NCBI GenBank assembly: GCA_963971285.1
Contig: OZ020247.1
Location: forward strand, 8,824,614 to 8,888,613
Length of the DNA stretch: 64,000 bases
Origin: Astropecten irregularis
Lineage: Eukaryota; Echinodermata; Asteroidea; Paxillosida; Astropectinidae
Reading direction: 5' to 3'
Part shown: positions 58,770 through 64,000 of the stretch, in pieces
Layout of the letters: every line of letters begins with the position of its first letter
Position numbering within the stretch: position 1 is the first letter of the stretch
The notes under the pieces: model-generated
Told to the model about the DNA's origin: nothing
Seen by the model: the letters and a program-made list of their open reading frames with translations, nothing else
The model's database searches: none
Position numbers and translations under genes: made by a program

Positions 58770-59115
58770 GCTTGTGGTCTGGCGTGTTGAACTCAGAGTC
58801 TTGTGGTCAATCTACAGATTGCGGGTTCGAATCCAGCCATGGGCTAGTGGTACTTGCGTCCTTGGGCAAGACGCTTTGTCACATGTTGCTTCTCTTCACA
58901 CACGAGTAAATAGGTACCTGTGAGGGTAGTGATGGCTTTATGTGCTTGATTAGCCTTCATGCGCTTTAAAGTAGCCGGGGCTGTATACTCCCCATGGAGT
59001 TAAGATTGTGTCAGGAATGTTATAGGGCCCGATGACCAGGGATAATAATGGTAGGCGCCTTGAGCGCCCTGTGGGTGGATATGTTGCGCATTATAAATGT
59101 CTATTATAATTATCA
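58770..59115 (+). mobile_element. Complete tRNA-derived SINE (SINE 2)
   Basis: About 345 bp. A tRNA-like head has a B box at 58824-58834 (GGTTCGAATCC). The body holds CCTTGGGCAAGACGCTTTGT, AGGTACCTGTGAGGGTAGTG, ACTCCCCATGGAGTTAAGAT and AGGCGCCTTGAGCGCCCT. The 3' end is GCGCATTATAAATGTCTATT with an AT-rich tail. I recall this body and tail from SINEs spread through marine deuterostome genomes. A perfect hairpin abuts its 5' end (58739-58765). Confidence 0.8.
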
Positions 59116-59915
59116 AGTTTATCATCTACAGCTATAAATGTTAATGAACACATTTTGCACCAATGTTGAAGGTTCACTATATAAATACATAGGTCTACGT
59201 CTATTATTGGAACCAGTGGAACGTTAGCGATTGATTTCTCTCTGAAAGATATGGACTGTCATCGCACGTGTATGTCCCACATTTTGAATATCCCTGTACT
59301 GTAGTTGCGGCTGCATGCTTAACCATTCGGGTCAAAGTAATGAAATATTACGGCAGAGGAGGCCATGTATTGCCATCACCATGCGAGAATGGCATTATTC
59401 AAGCACAAGATCGATCAGAAAAAGCTGCATAAACCCTCTCAGAACTTCTACGTTTTTTTATGTGAATGTGCACGTGCCGTACGGAGTCGAATTGGCGCAC
59501 TGCTAGGCGCTGTGTATAAATCGACTTTGCTAAAGCCTTATAATTGAACGTCGTCTCTAGCCATATAATCCTGTTTCACGCCTGTTCACTTTTTAGGAGC
59601 TATCCATTCAACACACAGTGACACCTTTCGTCTAGACACAAACCTAGGATTGTGGATCTGCCACGATCATACATTTCCAATTCAGGTTATATCTTGCAGC
59701 GTGGCCAAGCCTGCATGAAATAACTAAGAAGACATTTTGGACTTCTCGATCACGCGAGGCATATCAGGATTTCTAGGATACCCTCGATTATAGAAGAAAC
59801 AGTTTGATGTTTCCTACAGGCACCAAAATCTTTAAGCAGGCTACCATGATGGAAATGAATAACTGTCACCCCTTTAAATTGTACTTGTTTTTCCGTATGT
59901 ATCTGTAGAGTGCCT

Positions 59916-60131
59916 TTAAAGGTAGTATATACTTTGGGATAATACCAAAACAGAAATCGTCACAGATTGACCCATAACTTACAGAGCCTAAGATGGTGAT
60001 GGTCGAAACATACTGTAATTTTTCTGTATGAAATGCAGTTTTTACCCTGACTGCTGCTGTATATTCCTTGAAATTTGTGCTCATGAATCTGCATTTCGTT
60101 GACTAACACCAAAGAATAATTATTGCCTTTA
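59916..60131 (+). mobile_element. TTAA MITE family A, internally deleted
   Basis: A 216-bp copy with TTAA at both ends. It runs through the A-shared half to GAAATGCAGTTTTTACC and then to the last part of the A-specific half (CTCATGAATCTGCATTTCG). The centre is missing. Confidence 0.82.
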
Positions 60132-62579
60132 ATAAGCCTTTACACGTCCAAACGTAAAATTTACATTGGCCGCTTCTATTTTCATTAACCACAATGTGGT
60201 CGGTATGCCATTGGTATGATATAGTAATTTGTCCTTCACATAGTCATTTAGTTCTTGGAATGATCTTGTGGACTGACATGGGGGCTACCTTGAACCACCA
60301 CTCGTCTGTCCAGGCTCTCAGGGCCTGTAAGCGGTTTCCAAGACGTGCCTGGTTGGTTGGCAAACCCATCAAAATTCACGACACGCACTCTCACGTCCTT
60401 CCGTCGCCCCGTAGCAGCTCAGCAGAATGTTCACATTTCCAATTACCCGAGCCCACTCCAATTATGAAATAATGTGCCCTGAAACCACACCATAACTGGG
60501 TCGACTGTTGCCAGACTGCCAAAGTCTCACACAACAGTATGGGTTTGCCACTCGCCACATTAGGCCTATAGGTATAACATAAAAATGTTCTGCTATAGTA
60601 TATTTTTTTCTTTCATCGATTCATATTCTTCAAAATAGATGACATTTGAGAGAGAAAAACAGAGGTTCTCCGGAGTATGTGGGACAAAGGTTAGGGAGGG
60701 AATTAAGCTTGTACTTTGGGGACCATGTGCATGGAAGGTCAACTCGTCCCTAAAAGCTGGCTTCTGGGGACTACGTGCCAAAAATGTAATAACAGCCATA
60801 TACGACCTTTACAACCATCGCAAACTCGTACAGTATAATACAAGCAGGCAAAATTAAAGCGCTCGCATCATTTCCCTGCCCATCCCTCTCTGTATTTTGT
60901 TTTACACAACATCCAGGGACTTTAAACAGTCTGAAAGCTCTCGAGCTTTGGTCCTCTCGTACTTGTCACGGACCAAATATTGATCCTGGGCTATTATTGG
61001 GTGCCTACTCCAAGTTGCAGCATCAACAGAAGGCAGTAACTTTGCTTCCATCTCGCTTATACTGGCTCATCTCTAGCTGAGCCTTGAAGCTTTGCCCGAA
61101 TCCATTAATGAAATCGAGTGAGGGATGTAAAACATTCTTCGTCTCCTCTTCCGTCGGACGGCCAGCGATGGTGTATTTTCTTTCCTTCCAAGGATTTCCT
61201 CGAAGGCACAGTAATCATCTTGAGGATTAGCGTGATACAAAAAATTGTCTACGAAGCACGATCTTTTCACTAACACTCAACTGAGAGGAAACCGGATGGC
61301 GTGCTGTTCTTCACGGCAAAGATTAATGTATACGTTAAATGTTTAATTGACAGATGACATCAGCAACGGAGCAATGCTGGTGTCACAAAGTTCATGGGAC
61401 AACCGATTGTTAAAAAACACAAAATAATGGAACTTTGAAATACCCATTTTCTTGTTCAGTATCATCTGTTTAGATACCCATAAGGACTCTGTTCAGATAA
61501 GTGCTACTGTACTTGAAAACCCATAGTACTGGTTCGAGCTATGATTCAGTAAAGTGTCGTTAGTCCTTTTCGGCCGAATTCGGCTCCAACCCTGCAAGGG
61601 TGGAGATATGGAGGTAGGGTTGTCGGCCTGGAAATCGGGCCCAAGTTCGATTTTCTTCAAAATGTATATCACAATATTGTGTTCTGGGACTGGCTGAACA
61701 AGTCTGCTGATGATTTCATTGCTCATAATTCGCTTATATAGGCGCAGTTAGTTAGGCATCATCAAAGAGACGCTGCATTATTGAGTGAGAACACCACTGA
61801 CGTCTTATAATATTTAAGAATATAAAATATAAAAATATATTGATACAAAAGCGTTGCAAGTCCAGATTTTTCTATGTGACGTCCGTGGAGAACACCCATT
61901 GTACTGTTTGTAGGAGTTTTTCCCACAAACTTACAAAACACCATGATTTATTGGCTCCAGACAAGGCATCATTCTGTAAGCAGAAAAGCAAGGGTCTATC
62001 ACGGCGTCGATTCATCGCATCAATGAAAATTTACTAGAAATGTTCTAATGCAAGGGTGTCTGGTGCTTTATTTCTAACAGATACCATGTCCAAGGCTAAA
62101 TGACGCAGATACAAAGCCACCCACCAACTGCCAGGAAGACGCGAAGGACAGGAAATTGGAAAAGAAGCGGGGGAATTCTCAAGGAATCTTAATGGAGTTC
62201 GGAAGTGTAAAAAGCAGGTAAGAGTTCAACGGGGAAGAAACGGGTATGAGAATCCGACAGCACGTCAATATAGTGGACCTTCACATTGGTCATTCTGCTT
62301 GCGAGTTCGTATTTTCTTAGGACTCTGTACTTTAAGTCTTGACTATGCAATGTGTTTACCGGTATACTCAGGATTTCGAGTGTCTTTGAAAAGTACATGG
62401 CATGCACCGCTTTAGTAAATAGTTCAGTCGGGCCAGTCTTTGCATGGAATCTTATCGAAGCAGTACACCGTGACCGAATGCTATTCGATAAGAAACTGCA
62501 AGCATCTCCAGTCGAGCGTTTTGGTTGTGAGTCATCTGCACTAGGAGGTCCAGGGTTTCGAGCCGAGGCCCGAGCAAGA
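60132..62579. other. Long spacer, no gene recognised
   Basis: ORFs up to 92 residues (60194-60472) show no domain. No repeat ends could be paired. Confidence 0.45.
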
Positions 62580-63775
62580 CTGCTTCCTCCACTACCCGTG
62601 CACTCCCCTACTCCATCTGCTTCTCCTCTTGCTGCTCTTGCTGTACATCCTGACCCTCCCCCTTCTGCTGCTCCTCCTCATCTTGTTGCTGCTGCAGCTG
62701 CTCATATTGCTGCTACTCCTACTGCTTCTCATCCTCCTACGCCTCCTCCCCTTCTGCTGCTTCCCTCCGCAAAAGTCCACATCCTGTTACTTCTCTTGCC
62801 TTTGCTGCTGCAGCTCCTCATCCACTATCTGCTACTGTTGCTGCTGCTCCTCCTCTTCCTGCTGCTGTTGCGGTTGCTGCTCCTTATCTTGTTGCTGCTG
62901 CTGCTCCTCCCCTGCTGCTTCTGCGCCACGTTTCTCTCCTCCACTATGATCAATCGGTCATCATCCTCTTTTTCTCTTTTTTCTCTTTCATCTTTTCTGC
63001 ATCGTCCCTCTGTTTTCTTTCCTGAATGGCACCCTGAGGCAAAAAAAAGAGCAATACAGTAATACAGCATGTACCTCGGGTACCTGCTGCTGCTGCTGTT
63101 GCTGCTTCTGCTCCTCTCCTTGCTGCTATTGCGGTTTCTGCTCCTCATCTTGTTGCTGCTGCTCTTCCTGCTGCTTTCTTCCTCCCCTGCCTCTGCTGCT
63201 GCTCCTCCTTTATTTCTGCTACTGCTACACCTCCTGCTGCTGCTCCCCCGCCGATTCTCCTCCTGCTCCTCCTATCCCTATGATTCTGCCCCTTCTCTTG
63301 CTGATGCTGCTCTTCTTCAGCTGCTCATGTCGCTACTGCTCTTCCCGATGCTGCTGCTGCTCCTCCTGCTTTTCCTGATATATACTGCTGCTCCTTCTCC
63401 CCCTGCTGCTGTTGCTGTTGCTGCTGCTGCTCCTCCTGCTGATCCCACTGCCACTGCTTCAGCGCCATCCTCCTCCTCTCTTCCTCCATCTGTCATCGTC
63501 CTCATTTTGTTCTCTTCTCTTTCTGTTATCTTTTCTGCATTGTCCCTCCGCTGTCTTTCCGAATTGCACTCTGCTCCTTATCTTGCTTATGCTGCTCCTC
63601 TGCTTGCTGCCCCTGTTGTTGCTCCCCTTCCCGATGCTGCTGCTGCTGCTCCTCCTCCTCCTGCTGATCCCCCTTGTCACTGCCTCTGCGCCATCCTCCT
63701 CCCCTCCTCCTCCATCGGTCATCCTCCTCTTCTATTTCTGTTATCTTTTCTGCATCGTCCCCCTGTTTTTTTTTT
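62580..63775. repeat. CTG/CCT-rich low-complexity tract with repeated 110-bp segment
   Basis: A 1.2-kb tract of impure (CTG)n and (CCT)n. A segment of about 110 bp recurs at 62920-63035, 63462-63565 and 63686-63790 (CATCTTTTCTGCATCGTCCC type sequence; GAATGGCACC at the end of two). Long ORFs on both strands (Leu/Pro-rich plus, Arg/Ser/Glu-rich minus) arise because the period-3 repeat excludes stop codons. I do not call a gene. Confidence 0.85.
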
Positions 63776-64000
63776 ATCTGAATGGCACCTAGAGTCAATG
63801 TGCATATACAACACTATATATACACAGCATGTATCCCGTGTATATGACATTATAGGCTCAGTTTAATACTGTCTTGGCGCAGAAGTCTTTATTAGGGCTA
63901 CGTGAATCGCTCGCTAGGGCATCAGGTCATGGGCCTGCACGTGCTGTACTGGGTTTTCCAAGGAAGGCACTCCCCATACTGTCTAAACACTTTTTGGATT

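Noticed and set aside
62352-63866. Leu/Pro-rich ORFs of 236 and 265 residues
   Set aside because: They lie in a triplet-repeat tract that is open on both strands. Sequence composition explains them.
1-64000. LTR retroelement, Polinton or other virus-like copy
   Set aside because: I looked for paired long terminal repeats, primer-binding sites and protein motifs of such elements and saw none that I could support.

Overview
The window looks like intergenic DNA from a marine invertebrate, most likely a deuterostome and perhaps an echinoderm. The signs are low gene density, AT-rich spacer, very many short non-autonomous DNA transposons, tRNA-derived SINEs whose 3' part ends in a 'GCGCATTATAAATGT' type tail, and one Ras-family gene with clear animal orthologues. 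The echinoderm placing rests on my memory of similar repeat ends and is an inference, not something measured here.

Only one protein-coding gene is convincing: an uninterrupted RASL10-type small GTPase at 17832-18542 (+), with a poly(A) signal at 18596-18601. I found no rRNA, no functional tRNA, no CRISPR array and no transposase, reverse transcriptase or viral gene. Most other ORFs are short, sit inside repeats or follow a low-complexity tract.

The rest is a repeat landscape. Family names here are mine. Families A and B (about 355-390 bp) and C and D (about 375-400 bp) all sit in TTAA targets and end in AGG...CCT. They share half-elements with one another: A and B share one half, part of the other half of B recurs in C, and one element at 7007-7390 is half B and half D. 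I count 15 copies of A, six of B plus the chimera, one of C and two of D. Further families are E (long inverted arms, TA target), F, G (fold-back with hammerhead-like cores), H, I, J (palindromic GTAC array), K, L (Z-DNA-prone GC arms), M, N, O (557-bp palindrome), P (GTACTCG motif arrays), Q (hAT type with a perfect 8-bp target duplication), R and two SINE families.

Layout: 1-5500 spacer with a 205-bp tandem duplication, one N and one E; 5.5-16.8 kb a cluster of A/B elements; 16.8-18.6 kb the GC-richer gene region; 19-27.2 kb families I, A, F, E, L, a hammerhead motif, J and Q; 27.6-35.5 kb K, C, A, L, SINE, D and E; 37-46.2 kb nested A insertions in M and in a tandem array, G, N, Q, L, O and D; 46.7-60.1 kb R, K, P, B, A, G, M and a complete SINE; 62.6-63.8 kb a long CTG/CCT-rich low-complexity tract. 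Several nested insertions give relative ages: M and the 44-kb tandem array are older than the A copies inside them, and one A is older than the B/D chimera inside it.
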